Positions 22,979-31,142 are shown, counted from the stretch's first letter. The stretch: DNA of 56,042 nt from an uncultured Oscillibacter sp. (GCA_947577075.1 CANPTW010000015.1:1-56042); one strand, 5' to 3'. Translations and numbers: made by a program. Notes: generated by a model not told the origin, from the sequence alone.

Positions 22979-24718
22979 TCATGTCACCCGCAGGCGCTTT
23001 ACCGCCCCTTCCTCCGGCGTGACGTTCACGGTGCGGCAGGTTGTATAAATCACCATGCCCGGCCGGGCTCCGGCGGGCTTTTTCACGTTCCGGACCTCCG
23101 TGTAATCCACCGGCACGTTCCCGCTCTCCCGGGCCTGGGAGAACCAGGCGGCCAGCAGGGCCGCCTCGGCGATATCCTCCTCCGAGGGGGCCTGCCCGGC
23201 GCAGCGGAGGATTACGTGGGACCCGTGGATCTTCTGGGTGTGGAGCCAGAGGTCCCGGCGGTCCGCGTCCTTCAGCGTCAGCTTGTCGTTTTGGCGGTTG
23301 TTCCGGCCCACCAGCACCCGGAGGCCCGAGGAGGTGCGGAACTCCCAGGGGGCGGCGGGGCGGGACCTGTCCTTCTTCCCCCTGCCCTGCTTCTTGAGGA
23401 AGCCCGCCTCCCGGAGCTCGGCCCGGATGTCCAGGTAGTCCGCTTCCGTCTCCGCCCGGGTGAGCTCCGCCAGGACGCTTTCCAGGTAGTGAAGGTCCCG
23501 CTCCGCCAGGTCCATCTGCTGGCGGAGGTACTTCTCCGCCGTCTTGGCCTTGGTATAGCGCTTGTAGTATTTGGCGGCGTTCTGCTGGGGGGTCAGCAGG
23601 GGGTCCAGGGGAATTGAGATCGGGGCGTTGTCCTCGTAAAAATTTTCGCACTCCAGCCGGGCCTGTCCCCGCTCCATCCGGTAGAGGTTGGCGGTGATCA
23701 GGTCCCCCTGGACGCGGAGGCGGTCCCGGTTCCGGGTTTCGGCGTACTCCTTTTCCTGGAGGGCCAGCTTCCGCCGGAGGCGGTCCCGGGCCGTCGCGGC
23801 CGCCCGGAGGAGGTCCGCCCCCCGCTGGCGGGCCCGCTCCTGGCGCTCCCGGGCCTCATAGAACGCGTCCAGCAGGGCGGAAAAGCTGGGATAGACCGCC
23901 TGCTCCGCCCCGCCGCCGTACTGGCCCACGGGGACGCAGGCGAACTCCAGGGGCCTGCCCTCCCGGAGGAGGCAGACGGGGGTAAAGCGGTTTTCCCGGA
24001 CCCGCCGGGAAAAATCCTCCAGGACCCGCCAGAGGGGGCCGGGGCCGGGAAGCTGAAAGATGCGGGCGTCCACGTCCCCCGCCGCCTGGAAGGAGAGCTC
24101 CCGGGCCATGAGGGGGGAGAGGCCGAAGTAGGTATCCAGCAAAAAGCCGTCCAGGGTCTTCTCCGCCGGGGCGGCGGCGAAGCGGGCGGCGAAGCCCGCC
24201 TCCGTCTCCTCCAGGAAGGGGAGCCGTCCCGTGGAGGCCGGGGGCTGGTAGAAGAGGCCGGGCAGGACCTGGCGCGCGGCGGACATGTCCGCGTCCACCC
24301 GGCGGAGGCTGTCGATAATCCGCCCCTCCTCATCCAGGAGAATGAGGTTGGACCGCCGCCCCATGGCCTCCAGCACCAGGGTCCGCCTCCCCGCCCGGCC
24401 CAGCTCGTCGGAGGCGTCGAACTCGAGCTTTACCAGCCGCTCCAGGGGGGGCTGGACGAGGCCCGCCACCCGGGCCCCGGCGAGGTGCTTGCGGAGCAGC
24501 ATGCAGAACATGGGGGGCTCCGCCGGGTTGTCCCGGGGGAGCTCCGTCAGCTGGAGGCGGGGGGCCCCGGCCCCGGCGTTCAGAAGGAGCCGCTTCCCCC
24601 GGAAGAGGAGGATCACCTGGTCCCGGGCGGGCTGCTGGACCTTGTCCACCCGGAGGCCCGTGAGCTGGGGCCGCAGCTCCTCCACAACGGCCTGTAAGCA
24701 GACTGCATCAATCGCCAT
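22979..24718 (-). CDS. rqcH: Rqc2 homolog RqcH (NFACT family, ribosome rescue)
   Basis: 579 aa. Bacterial RqcH binds 50S subunits with stalled peptidyl-tRNA and adds C-terminal alanine tails for degradation; it was formerly annotated as a fibronectin-binding protein. The sequence shows NFACT-N (MAIDAVCLQAVVEELRPQLTG, GRRSNLILLDEEGRIIDSLR), a long coiled-coil middle and NFACT-R. In NFACT-R are GLRVLVGRNNRQNDKLTLK, DLWLHTQKIHGSHVIL and a late TTCRTVNVTPEE. The start at 24718 overlaps the end of mrnC by 11 bp. Third gene of rsmA-mrnC-rqcH, all on ribosome metabolism. Confidence 0.93.
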   Translation of the reverse strand: MAIDAVCLQAVVEELRPQLTGLRVDKVQQPARDQVILLFRGKRLLLNAGAGAPRLQLTELPRDNPAEPPMFCMLLRKHLAGARVAGLVQPPLERLVKLEFDASDELGRAGRRTLVLEAMGRRSNLILLDEEGRIIDSLRRVDADMSAARQVLPGLFYQPPASTGRLPFLEETEAGFAARFAAAPAEKTLDGFLLDTYFGLSPLMARELSFQAAGDVDARIFQLPGPGPLWRVLEDFSRRVRENRFTPVCLLREGRPLEFACVPVGQYGGGAEQAVYPSFSALLDAFYEARERQERARQRGADLLRAAATARDRLRRKLALQEKEYAETRNRDRLRVQGDLITANLYRMERGQARLECENFYEDNAPISIPLDPLLTPQQNAAKYYKRYTKAKTAEKYLRQQMDLAERDLHYLESVLAELTRAETEADYLDIRAELREAGFLKKQGRGKKDRSRPAAPWEFRTSSGLRVLVGRNNRQNDKLTLKDADRRDLWLHTQKIHGSHVILRCAGQAPSEEDIAEAALLAAWFSQARESGNVPVDYTEVRNVKKPAGARPGMVIYTTCRTVNVTPEEGAVKRLRVT

Positions 24719-25127
24719 GGGCGCTCTCCTCCTCCATCATAATGCAAAAGAGCTCGTTGATCCGCTCCGTCTCCCCCCGGAGGTAGAGCCAGCCGAGAAG
24801 GGCCTCCAGCGCCGTGGCCTCGCCGTACTGGGCCCGGCTGGCGTGGTGGGGGACGGTGTGGACCTGGGCGTTCCGCCCCCGGCGGAAGACGGCCCTCTCG
24901 TCCTCGGTCAAAAGGGGCTTGATCTTCTCCGCCTTCGCCGCCTGGGACTCGGCGCAGACCAGCCGGACGGCGGCGCGGTGCATCCCCCGGCCCGTGGCCC
25001 CGCCGTGGGCGCAGAGCCAGGCGCGGACCAGCAGCTCGAACACCGCGTCCCCCATGTGGGCCAGGCCGATGGAGCTGATTTCCAGGATGTGGTCCCGGCT
25101 CAGCTGGGGCTGAAAGTAGTTTTCCAT
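24708..25127 (-). CDS. mrnC: Mini-ribonuclease III (23S rRNA maturation)
   Basis: 139-aa RNase III-like nuclease without the dsRNA-binding domain, which trims 23S rRNA ends in Firmicutes. The catalytic motif is in IGLAHMGDAVFELLVRAWL, with HTVPHHASRAQYGEATALEA and EALLGWLYLRGETERINELF further on. Start 25127 (MENYFQPQLS) follows AAAGGAGT. It begins one base after the rsmA stop and runs into rqcH, so the three genes form a tight operon. Confidence 0.93.
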   Translation of the reverse strand: MENYFQPQLSRDHILEISSIGLAHMGDAVFELLVRAWLCAHGGATGRGMHRAAVRLVCAESQAAKAEKIKPLLTEDERAVFRRGRNAQVHTVPHHASRAQYGEATALEALLGWLYLRGETERINELFCIMMEEESAHGD

Positions 25128-25128
25128 C

Positions 25129-25989
25129 TCATACTCCTTTGTTCGCAAGCTCCGACGCCAGAGAGGCAAAGTCCTGAAGGGTCAGCTTCTCCCCCCGGAC
25201 CGCGGGGGGCAGGCCGCACGCCTCGATCGCCGCTTGGACCGCCGCCCGGCCCTTCTCCGGCAGGGCGGCGGAGAGGCTGTTCACCAGGGTTTTCCGCCGC
25301 AGGAGGAAGGCCCCCCGAACGACCCGGAAGAAAAACGCCTCGTCCCCCGCCTCCACGGCGGGCCTCTCCCGCCGGACGCAGCGCAGGACGGCGGAGTCCA
25401 CCTTGGGGGCCGGGAGGAACTTCGCCGCCGGCACGTCGAAGAGGACCTCCGTCTCGCAGAAATACTGGAGCCACAGGGTGAAGGCCCCGCCGCCGCCGGA
25501 GCCCTGGGGCGCGGCCAGCCTCTGGGCCACTTCTTTCTGGAGGAGGACGGTGATGCTCTCAAAGCAGGGGGTTTCCACCAGCTTGGTCAAAACCGGGGTG
25601 GTGATGTTGTAGGGGAGGTTGGCGCAGACCAGGGGCCGGAGGCCGGGGAACCGCTCCGCCGCCAGGGCCTGGAGGTCCAGCTTCAGCGCGTCCCCGGGGA
25701 CGATCTCCACGTTGTCATAGGGGGCCATGGTCTCCGCCAGCACCGGGAGGAGCTTGCGGTCCAGCTCAATGGACGCCACCTTCCCGGCCCGCCGGGCCAG
25801 CTCCGCCGTCAGGCACCCGACGCCGGGGCCGATCTCTAAAACGCCGCAGGCTTTATCCGCCCGGGAGGCGGCGGCAATGTCCGCCGGGACGGCGGGGTCG
25901 ATGAGGAAGTTCTGTCCCATGGACTTGGAGAAATGGAAGCCGTGCCGGGTCAAGAGGGCCCGGAGGGTCTCCCGGTCGCAGAGGTTCAT
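25129..25989 (-). CDS. rsmA: 16S rRNA (adenine1518-N6/adenine1519-N6)-dimethyltransferase
   Basis: 286 aa, KsgA family: dimethylates two adjacent adenosines in helix 45 of 16S rRNA using SAM. Motifs are the N-terminal SKSMGQNFLIDPAV, SAM-binding LEIGPGVGCLTAELARR, the acidic IELD, the catalytic NLPYNITTPVL and the KVDSAVLR segment. The C-terminal helical domain ends LTLQDFASLASELANKGV. Start 25989 (MNLCDRE) is preceded by AAAGGCGG. First gene of its operon. Confidence 0.95.
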   Translation of the reverse strand: MNLCDRETLRALLTRHGFHFSKSMGQNFLIDPAVPADIAAASRADKACGVLEIGPGVGCLTAELARRAGKVASIELDRKLLPVLAETMAPYDNVEIVPGDALKLDLQALAAERFPGLRPLVCANLPYNITTPVLTKLVETPCFESITVLLQKEVAQRLAAPQGSGGGGAFTLWLQYFCETEVLFDVPAAKFLPAPKVDSAVLRCVRRERPAVEAGDEAFFFRVVRGAFLLRRKTLVNSLSAALPEKGRAAVQAAIEACGLPPAVRGEKLTLQDFASLASELANKGV

Positions 25990-26024
25990 GGCTTGTCCGC
26001 CTTTCCGGTGAAATGTCAGGGCCA

Positions 26025-26053
26025 AGTATATCAGAAAAAGGGCCGGATGGAAA
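26025..26053 (-). promoter_or_regulatory. Probable promoter of rsmA-mrnC-rqcH
   Basis: Minus strand TTTCCA (26053-26048), 17-bp spacer, TATACT (26030-26025); the -35 is weak. Confidence 0.5.
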
Positions 26054-26071
26054 GGGGGAAAATGGCCGGGC

Positions 26072-26099
26072 TTGCAATTTCCGGCCCGTCTGGTATACT
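26072..26099 (+). promoter_or_regulatory. Sigma-A promoter of the CAT-like gene
   Basis: TTGCAA (26072-26077), 16-bp spacer, TATACT (26094-26099), diverging from the rsmA promoter. Confidence 0.65.
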
Positions 26100-26126
26100 G
26101 TCCTCATCGGAAAGGAGGGGTTCCCC

Positions 26127-26747
26127 ATGACGCGCGTGGTTGACAGGGCCGCCTGGCCCCGGCGGGAGATTTTCGACTTCTTCTCCCCCATGTCCCAGCC
26201 TTTTTTCAGTGTGACCTTCAAGCAGGACGTGACGAAGCTGGTCCAATTCACAAGGGAAAACCGGCTGTCCTTTTACTACTCCCTGGTGTATCTCTCCACC
26301 CGGGCCGTCAACAGCGTGGAGGCCTTCCGCTACGCCCTCCGGGGGGAGGACCTGGTCCTCTTTGACCGGAGAATTCCCAGCTTCACGGACTTGAAGCCCG
26401 GGGCGGAAACCTTCCACATCGTCACCCTGCCCATGGAGGAGGACCTTCGGTCCTTCTGCGCCGCCGCCGGGGCGAAGAGCGCCGCCCAGACCGCCTTCTT
26501 GGACCAGGAGGACAGTCTGGATTTGATCTATTTCTCGTGCCTGCCCTGGGTGGAGCTGACGGCCCTGACCAACGAGCGGAACTTCGACCCCGACGACGCC
26601 GTGCCCCGGATCGCCTGGGGGAAGTACGCCGAGGAGCAGGGGCGGAAGGTTCTCCACATCTCCCTGGAATTGAACCACCGCTTTGTGGACGGCCTCCACG
26701 TGGGGCGGTTCCATGAGGCGCTGAACGAGGAGCTCCGGGGACTTTGA
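26127..26747 (+). CDS. Chloramphenicol acetyltransferase-like protein (CAT superfamily)
   Basis: 206 aa with the CAT trimer-fold layout: FFSVTFKQDVTKLVQFTREN near the N-terminus, FSCLPWVELTALT in the middle and the catalytic HxxxDG motif as NHRFVDGLHVGRF near the C-terminus. The family transfers acetyl groups from acetyl-CoA to small molecules. Many Firmicutes genomes carry chromosomal CAT-like proteins with no resistance role, and N-terminal residues typical of CATI/CATIII chloramphenicol binding are not evident, so I do not claim resistance. Start 26127 follows AAAGGAGGGG. Single gene. Confidence 0.85.
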   Translation: MTRVVDRAAWPRREIFDFFSPMSQPFFSVTFKQDVTKLVQFTRENRLSFYYSLVYLSTRAVNSVEAFRYALRGEDLVLFDRRIPSFTDLKPGAETFHIVTLPMEEDLRSFCAAAGAKSAAQTAFLDQEDSLDLIYFSCLPWVELTALTNERNFDPDDAVPRIAWGKYAEEQGRKVLHISLELNHRFVDGLHVGRFHEALNEELRGL

Positions 26748-26780
26748 CCCCACCGGAACCGGGCGTCCCCGGGAAAACGG

Positions 26781-26808
26781 GAGGGCCCCGCCTTGCGGCG
26801 GGGCCCTC
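26781..26808. terminator. Hairpin after the CAT-like gene
   Basis: GAGGGCCCCGCC-TTGC-GGCGGGGCCCTC perfect stem, no strong T tract. Confidence 0.6.
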
Positions 26809-26826
26809 AGACTGCCCAGAAGTGCT

Positions 26827-26986
26827 TAGAGCACTTCTCAAAAATACTGAGAAAAGTTCAGCGGTTCGGAAATTGCATGGCCGCGTTGTCGTCCTTGACG
26901 GGCGCCAGCCCGCCTGCGTCCTCCGCCTTGCCCTGCAATTCCCGCCCTCGCTTCCTTTTTTCTCATTATTTTAGAGAACTGCTCTA
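26827..26986. repeat. Miniature inverted-repeat element A (160 bp) of a three-element array
   Basis: Terminal inverted repeats TAGAGCACTTCTCAAAAATA... and, from the other end, TAGAGCAGTTCTCTAAAATA..., extending about 29 bp. No coding capacity. The last TA is also the first TA of element B. Confidence 0.75.
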
Positions 26987-27148
26987 GAGGGTGACTTCAA
27001 ACTCCCGAAACGCGGACCGGCGGCATCTTTTTCCGCCATGCCGCGTTGCTTCGGCTTGAAATCCGTCAGGATTCCCGCGCCAAAGCGCCTTGCCTGGCGA
27101 AAAAATCTGCCCCGGTCCGTCACTCCGGGAATTTGAAGACACCCTCTA
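26985..27148. repeat. Miniature inverted-repeat element B (164 bp) of the array
   Basis: Terminal inverted repeats TAGAGGGTGACTTCAAACTC and, from the other end, TAGAGGGTGTCTTCAAATTC, followed by CCGG-type positions. It shares its first TA with element A and its last TA (27147-27148) with element C. Confidence 0.75.
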
Positions 27149-27281
27149 GGCCCTGTTCCCATCAGCCCAAACGCACGTCTTTCCGGCAGATTTTGTGGTC
27201 TGCGGCGTTAAAAATGTTTGCCTTGCATCCGGCAAAATTTCCTCGGAAATCCCCACATTTGGTTTATGGGAACAGACCCTA
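27147..27281. repeat. Miniature inverted-repeat element C (135 bp) of the array
   Basis: Terminal inverted repeats TAGGCCCTGTTCCCATCAGC and, from the other end, TAGGGTCTGTTCCCATAAAC. A third, unrelated terminal-repeat sequence, again with TA ends. The three together fill most of the 598-bp gap between the CAT-like gene and jag. Confidence 0.75.
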
Positions 27282-27304
27282 GGTCCGCTCTGCCGGAAAG
27301 GAAA

Positions 27305-27332
27305 GGGGGCGGGAGGCATGCCTCCCGCCCCC
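27305..27332 (-). terminator. Terminator of the rpmH-rnpA-yidD-yidC-jag operon
   Basis: GGGGGCGGGAGGC-AT-GCCTCCCGCCCCC palindrome, 13 bp past the jag stop; on the minus strand it runs into CTTTCCTTTCC. Confidence 0.7.
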
Positions 27333-27345
27333 AGCACAGCGGCGC

Positions 27346-28224
27346 TTACCCCCGGTCGAAGGCCACCACCACCCGGCGGTTGGGATCGGTGCCGGTGGAG
27401 TAGGTGGTCACGCCCTCGTAATCCTGCAGGGCGGTGTGGATCACATGGCGCTCGTAGGCGTTCATGGGTTCCAGGGTGACGCTGCGGCGGTAACGGACCA
27501 CCTTTCCCGCCACCTTCCGGGCCAGGTGCTGGAGGCTCTGCTCCCGCTTGGCCCGATAATTCTCCGCGTCCAGGTGAATCCGGACCCGGGGACCGCCGCC
27601 CCGGTTGACGGCGTAGCTGGTGAGCTGCTGGACGGCGTCCAGAGTCTCCCCCCGGCGGCCGATCAGGGCGCCCAGGCCCTGGCCCTCCAGGATGACCTTA
27701 TAGCGGCCCTTCTCCGGGAGGTACACCTTGATGCCCGCGGAGACGCCCATGTGCTCCAGCAGCCCGGAGAGGAAGGCCTTGATCGCCGCGGCCTTCTCGT
27801 CGTCCGCCTCCTCACCCGGGGAAACGGGCTGAATGGGCTCCTCCCGGCGGGGGGACTCGGCGGGCTGCTCCCTCTTTTCGGCGGCGGGCCGCTCCCGCTT
27901 CTCCTGGGGGGCGGGGCGCTCCCTCCGCTCGGGGCGCTCCCGCTTTTCCGGGGCGGGACGGCGGGGCTTGGCTTCCTCCCGCCGGGGCTCCTCCCCGGCG
28001 GGCTCGGAGGGAAGGGGCTCGGGGGAAACGGGGGGGCGCTCCTCCTCCTCGGGGCCGTAATACACGCGGATTTTCGCCGGGCAGGCGCCCAAGCCTAAAA
28101 AGCCGGACTTGGCCCGCTCCAGCACCTCCACGGACACGTCGTCCCGGTCCAGGTTCAGCTGGGCCAGGGCCTTGGAGATGGCCTCGTCCTCGTTCTTGCC
28201 CGTCACATCAATAAAATCTCTCAT
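27346..28224 (-). CDS. jag: Jag/KhpB RNA-binding protein (SpoIIIJ-associated)
   Basis: 292 aa. N-terminal Jag-N domain (MRDFIDVTGKNEDEAISKAL...AKSGFLGLGACPAKIRV), then a Glu/Arg/Pro-rich linker of about 90 residues (60-145). A type II KH domain has the GxxG loop LIGRRGETLDAVQQLTSYAV, followed by the R3H domain LEPMNAYERHVIHTALQDYE. KhpB proteins bind many RNAs with KhpA and influence cell elongation. The low-complexity linker is longer than usual. Last gene of the operon, 15 bp after yidC. Confidence 0.92.
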   Translation of the reverse strand: MRDFIDVTGKNEDEAISKALAQLNLDRDDVSVEVLERAKSGFLGLGACPAKIRVYYGPEEEERPPVSPEPLPSEPAGEEPRREEAKPRRPAPEKRERPERRERPAPQEKRERPAAEKREQPAESPRREEPIQPVSPGEEADDEKAAAIKAFLSGLLEHMGVSAGIKVYLPEKGRYKVILEGQGLGALIGRRGETLDAVQQLTSYAVNRGGGPRVRIHLDAENYRAKREQSLQHLARKVAGKVVRYRRSVTLEPMNAYERHVIHTALQDYEGVTTYSTGTDPNRRVVVAFDRG

Positions 28225-28239
28225 AACGGCTGTCCACCT

Positions 28240-29400
28240 TTACGTTTCGTCATAGCGGTCCGGCTTATAGGCCCGGCCCCGGGCATAGGGCCTGTCCCCC
28301 ACCCGGCCGGCCTCCGTGGTGGCGGTGCCGGCTTTGGCGGCTTTGGCGGCCTTGGCCTCCTGGGCGGCCTTCTGCTTTTCCTTCAGGGTCTGCTTCCGGG
28401 CGGCCTGCTGGCGCTGCTGCTCCTGAAGGACCTTGGCCTCCTCCATCTTTTTCTTCCGCTCGGCCTGGCGGGCCTCATAGCGGGCGTTCTCCTCCTCCTC
28501 CAGCTTCTTGTTGAAGAATTTCCCCATCAAAAACTCCTGCACGGCGGAGATGGCGCTCTGGGCAATCCAGTACAGGCCCAGGGCCGCGGGCATGGTGAAG
28601 GCGATATACACGGAGAACAGGGGCATGAACATCATCATGCGGTTGGCGCTGGCGGCGGAGGGGTCCGTCTGGGGCTGATGCTTCATGGTGATCTTGGTGA
28701 GGAGCCACTGGCTCCCTCCCGCCAGAATGGGAATCAGGATCAGCCCGATCACGGCCCAGCGGAGGGCGAAGGCCGTCACGGCGCTCCAGGGGGTGGCGGC
28801 CATGTCCAGGCCGATGAAGCTGAAATTCATGTTGATCCAGCCGTCCACCTGGCCGCCCACCTCCGGCAGCTGGGAGGCCACGGTCTTCACCAGGTTGATC
28901 TGCCCATAGGGCAGGAGCTGGGTGATCCCGTCCCGGACCACGGGGGCGCCGTCCTTCATCTGCACGATGCCGGAGACGTCCAGCCCCGCGTTGGTCACGG
29001 CGTCCACCATCTGCTGCACCACGTCCTGGCCCAGCATCATGAAGTGGGTGATGGGCTGGCGGATGATGGAGTACAGGGCCAGCAGGATGGGCAGGGGCAG
29101 AAAGCTCCACAGGCACCCGGACATGGGGCTGACGCCCTCCTCGGCGTAAAGCTTCTGCATTTCCTCGGCCTGCTTGGTCTGGTTATTGGCGTATTTTTTC
29201 TGAATTTCCTGGAGCCGGCCGGACATGCGGCTCATGCGCATCATGCTCTTTTTCGACTTCATCTGGAAGGGGAGCATGATCAGCTTCAGCACCAGGGTGA
29301 AGAGAATGATGGCCACGCCGTAGGAGTTGGTCAGGTTGTAAAACAGCCGGACCAGCCAGGCGAAGGGGATACAGATAAAGTATCCGATGGTTGAAAACAT
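28240..29400 (-). CDS. yidC: Membrane protein insertase YidC/SpoIIIJ
   Basis: 386 aa polytopic insertase that places proteins in the membrane alone or with SecYEG. First TM at MFSTIGYFICIPFAWLVRLF, then the conserved NSYGVAIILFTLVLKLIMLP with the hydrophilic-groove region, the cytoplasmic hairpin MRMSRMSGRLQEIQKKYANN, and C-terminal TMs including LFSVYIAFTMPAALGLYWIA. The cytoplasmic tail after residue 290 is long, Lys/Glu/Ala rich and probably coiled coil, consistent with ribosome docking. It has no lipoprotein signal. Start 29400 follows GAGAGGAAC. Confidence 0.95.
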   Translation of the reverse strand: MFSTIGYFICIPFAWLVRLFYNLTNSYGVAIILFTLVLKLIMLPFQMKSKKSMMRMSRMSGRLQEIQKKYANNQTKQAEEMQKLYAEEGVSPMSGCLWSFLPLPILLALYSIIRQPITHFMMLGQDVVQQMVDAVTNAGLDVSGIVQMKDGAPVVRDGITQLLPYGQINLVKTVASQLPEVGGQVDGWINMNFSFIGLDMAATPWSAVTAFALRWAVIGLILIPILAGGSQWLLTKITMKHQPQTDPSAASANRMMMFMPLFSVYIAFTMPAALGLYWIAQSAISAVQEFLMGKFFNKKLEEEENARYEARQAERKKKMEEAKVLQEQQRQQAARKQTLKEKQKAAQEAKAAKAAKAGTATTEAGRVGDRPYARGRAYKPDRYDET

Positions 29401-29447
29401 AATTTGTTCCTCTCGTTTTGTTCAGCGGGGGAGTGAAAGTTCTCCCG

Positions 29448-29816
29448 TCAGGGCGGGAGATCCCCCGGCTTTTCTCCCTCGTCCCCCCGGGGGGGAGGGG
29501 AAACGCCCAAGGGGGGGCGCAGGTCCCCTCTTGAAAAGCGGCGGAAGGAATGGGACGGGCGGAAGCCCCGCCGCCAGGCGGCGGGCCCGGGACCGGGGAA
29601 AAACGCCTCCGGGACCGGGTCGTATCCGCCCCTGTGAAAGGGGTTGCATCGGAGAATCCGCTTGAACGTGAGCCAGCTGCCCCGCACCGCCCCGTGCCGC
29701 TCCAAAGCCTCCACGGCGTATTGGGAGCAGGTGGGGATGTAGTTGCAGCACCGGGGGCGGCAGGGGGAGATGTTCCGCTGGTAAAAGCGCACCAGGGCGA
29801 TCAGCGCGCGCTTCAC
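29448..29816 (-). CDS. yidD: Membrane protein insertion efficiency factor YidD
   Basis: 122 aa; conserved core [20 protein letters not shown] followed by [20 protein letters not shown] and [20 protein letters not shown]. It assists YidC. The start is GTG at 29816, overlapping the rnpA stop as GTGA; upstream in-frame codons lie within rnpA. Beyond residue 75 the protein carries an extra Pro/Arg/Gly-rich tail of about 45 residues not found in the roughly 75-aa core family. Confidence 0.92.
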   Translation of the reverse strand: MKRALIALVRFYQRNISPCRPRCCNYIPTCSQYAVEALERHGAVRGSWLTFKRILRCNPFHRGGYDPVPEAFFPGPGPAAWRRGFRPSHSFRRFSRGDLRPPLGVSPPPRGDEGEKPGDLPP

Positions 29817-30157
29817 GGCTTGTCCTCCAGAAGGCCCAGCTTCCGGCACAGGCGGAGGAAGGTGTCGTTAAGCTCCTTCCAGGAGGCGGTCAGCGTCCTT
29901 CCCCGGGCCACCAGGACGATGTCCCAGCCCTGGCGGAGGCGGGGGCTGTTCAGCCGGTACACCTCCCGCAGGCGGCGGCGGGCCCGGTTCCGCTTCACGG
30001 CGCAGCCCAGCTTGACGGAGACGGTGATCCCCAGGCGGCTGCGGCCCAGGCGGTTTTTCCGGCAGTAGAGCACCATGCCCCCGCCCACCGCGGACGCGCC
30101 CTTCTGGTAGAGGCGGCGGAACTCGTGATTCTGTTTCAGCGTCACCGCCGCTTTCAT
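29813..30157 (-). CDS. rnpA: Ribonuclease P protein component
   Basis: 114-aa basic protein that binds RNase P RNA and helps 5' processing of tRNA. Signature [20 protein letters not shown] with upstream [19 protein letters not shown]. Start 30157 (MKAAVTLK) follows GGGAGGGGGC. It is coupled to yidD by a 4-bp overlap and lies 100 bp downstream of rpmH. Confidence 0.95.
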   Translation of the reverse strand: MKAAVTLKQNHEFRRLYQKGASAVGGGMVLYCRKNRLGRSRLGITVSVKLGCAVKRNRARRRLREVYRLNSPRLRQGWDIVLVARGRTLTASWKELNDTFLRLCRKLGLLEDKP

Positions 30158-30257
30158 AGGCGCCCCCTCCCGCGAATAGAACCAGTACAAGGGACGGAGG
30201 AATTCTGAAAATTCCAGCCGCCCCTGTCAGGACCCGTGTTCAAGTGTCTCCCGCTGC

Positions 30258-30398
30258 TCAATAGGAGAGGCGAGCGCGGCCTTTGGCGCGGCGGCGGGCC
30301 AGAACCTTGCGGCCGTTGGCGGTGGCCATGCGCTTGCGGAAGCCGTGGACCTTCTGTCCGTGCAGCTTCTTGGGCTGGTAGGTACGTTTCGTTGCCAT
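30258..30398 (-). CDS. rpmH: 50S ribosomal protein L34
   Basis: 46-aa ribosomal protein: [20 protein letters not shown] and [20 protein letters not shown] match L34 almost throughout. Start ATG 30398 after AGGAGGTGTC. In most bacteria it lies next to dnaA; here it is 28 kb away on the same strand. Confidence 0.97.
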   Translation of the reverse strand: MATKRTYQPKKLHGQKVHGFRKRMATANGRKVLARRRAKGRARLSY

Positions 30399-30533
30399 AG
30401 TGAGACACCTCCTGTCGATATTCCGTCCGCCCGGGCCGAAGGGGCCGGGGCGGCGCTTTCCCAACACCGCCCCGGCGCTTGGCGGGGGGCGGCGCGGCAG
30501 ACATGTTTCCGGCGTCGATACGACGCATGGAAC

Positions 30534-30563
30534 AGTATAGCATACTCATTGAAAAGGTGTCAA
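30534..30563 (-). promoter_or_regulatory. Promoter of the rpmH operon
   Basis: Minus strand TTGACA (30563-30558), 18-bp spacer, TATACT (30539-30534), leaving a leader of about 130 nt. The remaining 30564-30755 holds nothing else I can name. Confidence 0.75.
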
Positions 30564-30755
30564 CAAAAAGTTGGTTTTCTTTTGAAAAGCTGGGAAAGGA
30601 CAAGGGGGGCGGCGCCTCCGGCCCCCGGGGGGAGGGACTCCGGCGCCGGAAGGCGCCCTCTAAGAAATTCCAACAATTTCGGGGCCGGCCGGCCCCGGCC
30701 TTTTTGGCGAGACGCCAAAAATGCGGATTGTCCCCGCAAACTTGTTTAATAAAAA

Positions 30756-30784
30756 TTGGCACGGGTGCGGAAGCGTGCTATACT
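30756..30784 (+). promoter_or_regulatory. Promoter of the HPr-like gene
   Basis: TTGGCA (30756-30761), 17-bp spacer, TATACT (30779-30784), 35 bp before the ATG. Confidence 0.75.
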
Positions 30785-30818
30785 AGCTCCAACTATTTCA
30801 TGGAAACGGAGTGGACGC

Positions 30819-31064
30819 ATGAAACGCACGGCAGTCGTAGAGATCCCGGAGGACCAACTGGACCGCACCGCCACCAGCTTTATCAAGGCGGCCAGCGGCT
30901 TTTCCTGCTATCTCTCCATTACGCGGGACGGGCACAGCATCAACGCAAAGAGCCTTTTGGGCTTCCTCTCCCTGATGCAAAACGGCGGCGCGGTGGAGCT
31001 CACCGCGGAGGGCGTGGACGCCGAGGAGGCGCTGGAGACTCTGACGGGCATTTTAGAAGGATAA
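30819..31064 (+). CDS. HPr-like protein lacking the phosphocarrier histidine (Crh-like)
   Basis: 81 aa with the HPr fold pattern. The second half is well conserved (SINAKSLLGFLSLMQNGG, then AVELTAEGVDAEEALETL). The regulatory serine of HPr Ser-46 corresponds to Ser45 in NAKSLLG. The first half lacks the GxHARP active-site motif entirely (EDQLDRTATSFIKAASG), so there is no His-15 to accept phosphate from PTS enzyme I. That combination resembles Bacillus Crh, which acts only in CcpA-type regulation through serine phosphorylation, although Crh keeps a residue at the His site. Monocistronic; start 30819 is preceded by ACGGAGTGG. Confidence 0.82.
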   Translation: MKRTAVVEIPEDQLDRTATSFIKAASGFSCYLSITRDGHSINAKSLLGFLSLMQNGGAVELTAEGVDAEEALETLTGILEG

Positions 31065-31142
31065 AGGGACGACGGGGGACCGCTTCAGGGCGGCCCCCCG
31101 CCTGTTTTCAGGTCCCGGCCGCCGGGGGCGGATAAAGCAGAT

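Noticed and set aside
26127-26747. Calling the CAT-like gene a chloramphenicol resistance determinant
   Set aside because: Only the generic HxxxDG catalytic motif is seen; many chromosomal relatives give no resistance.
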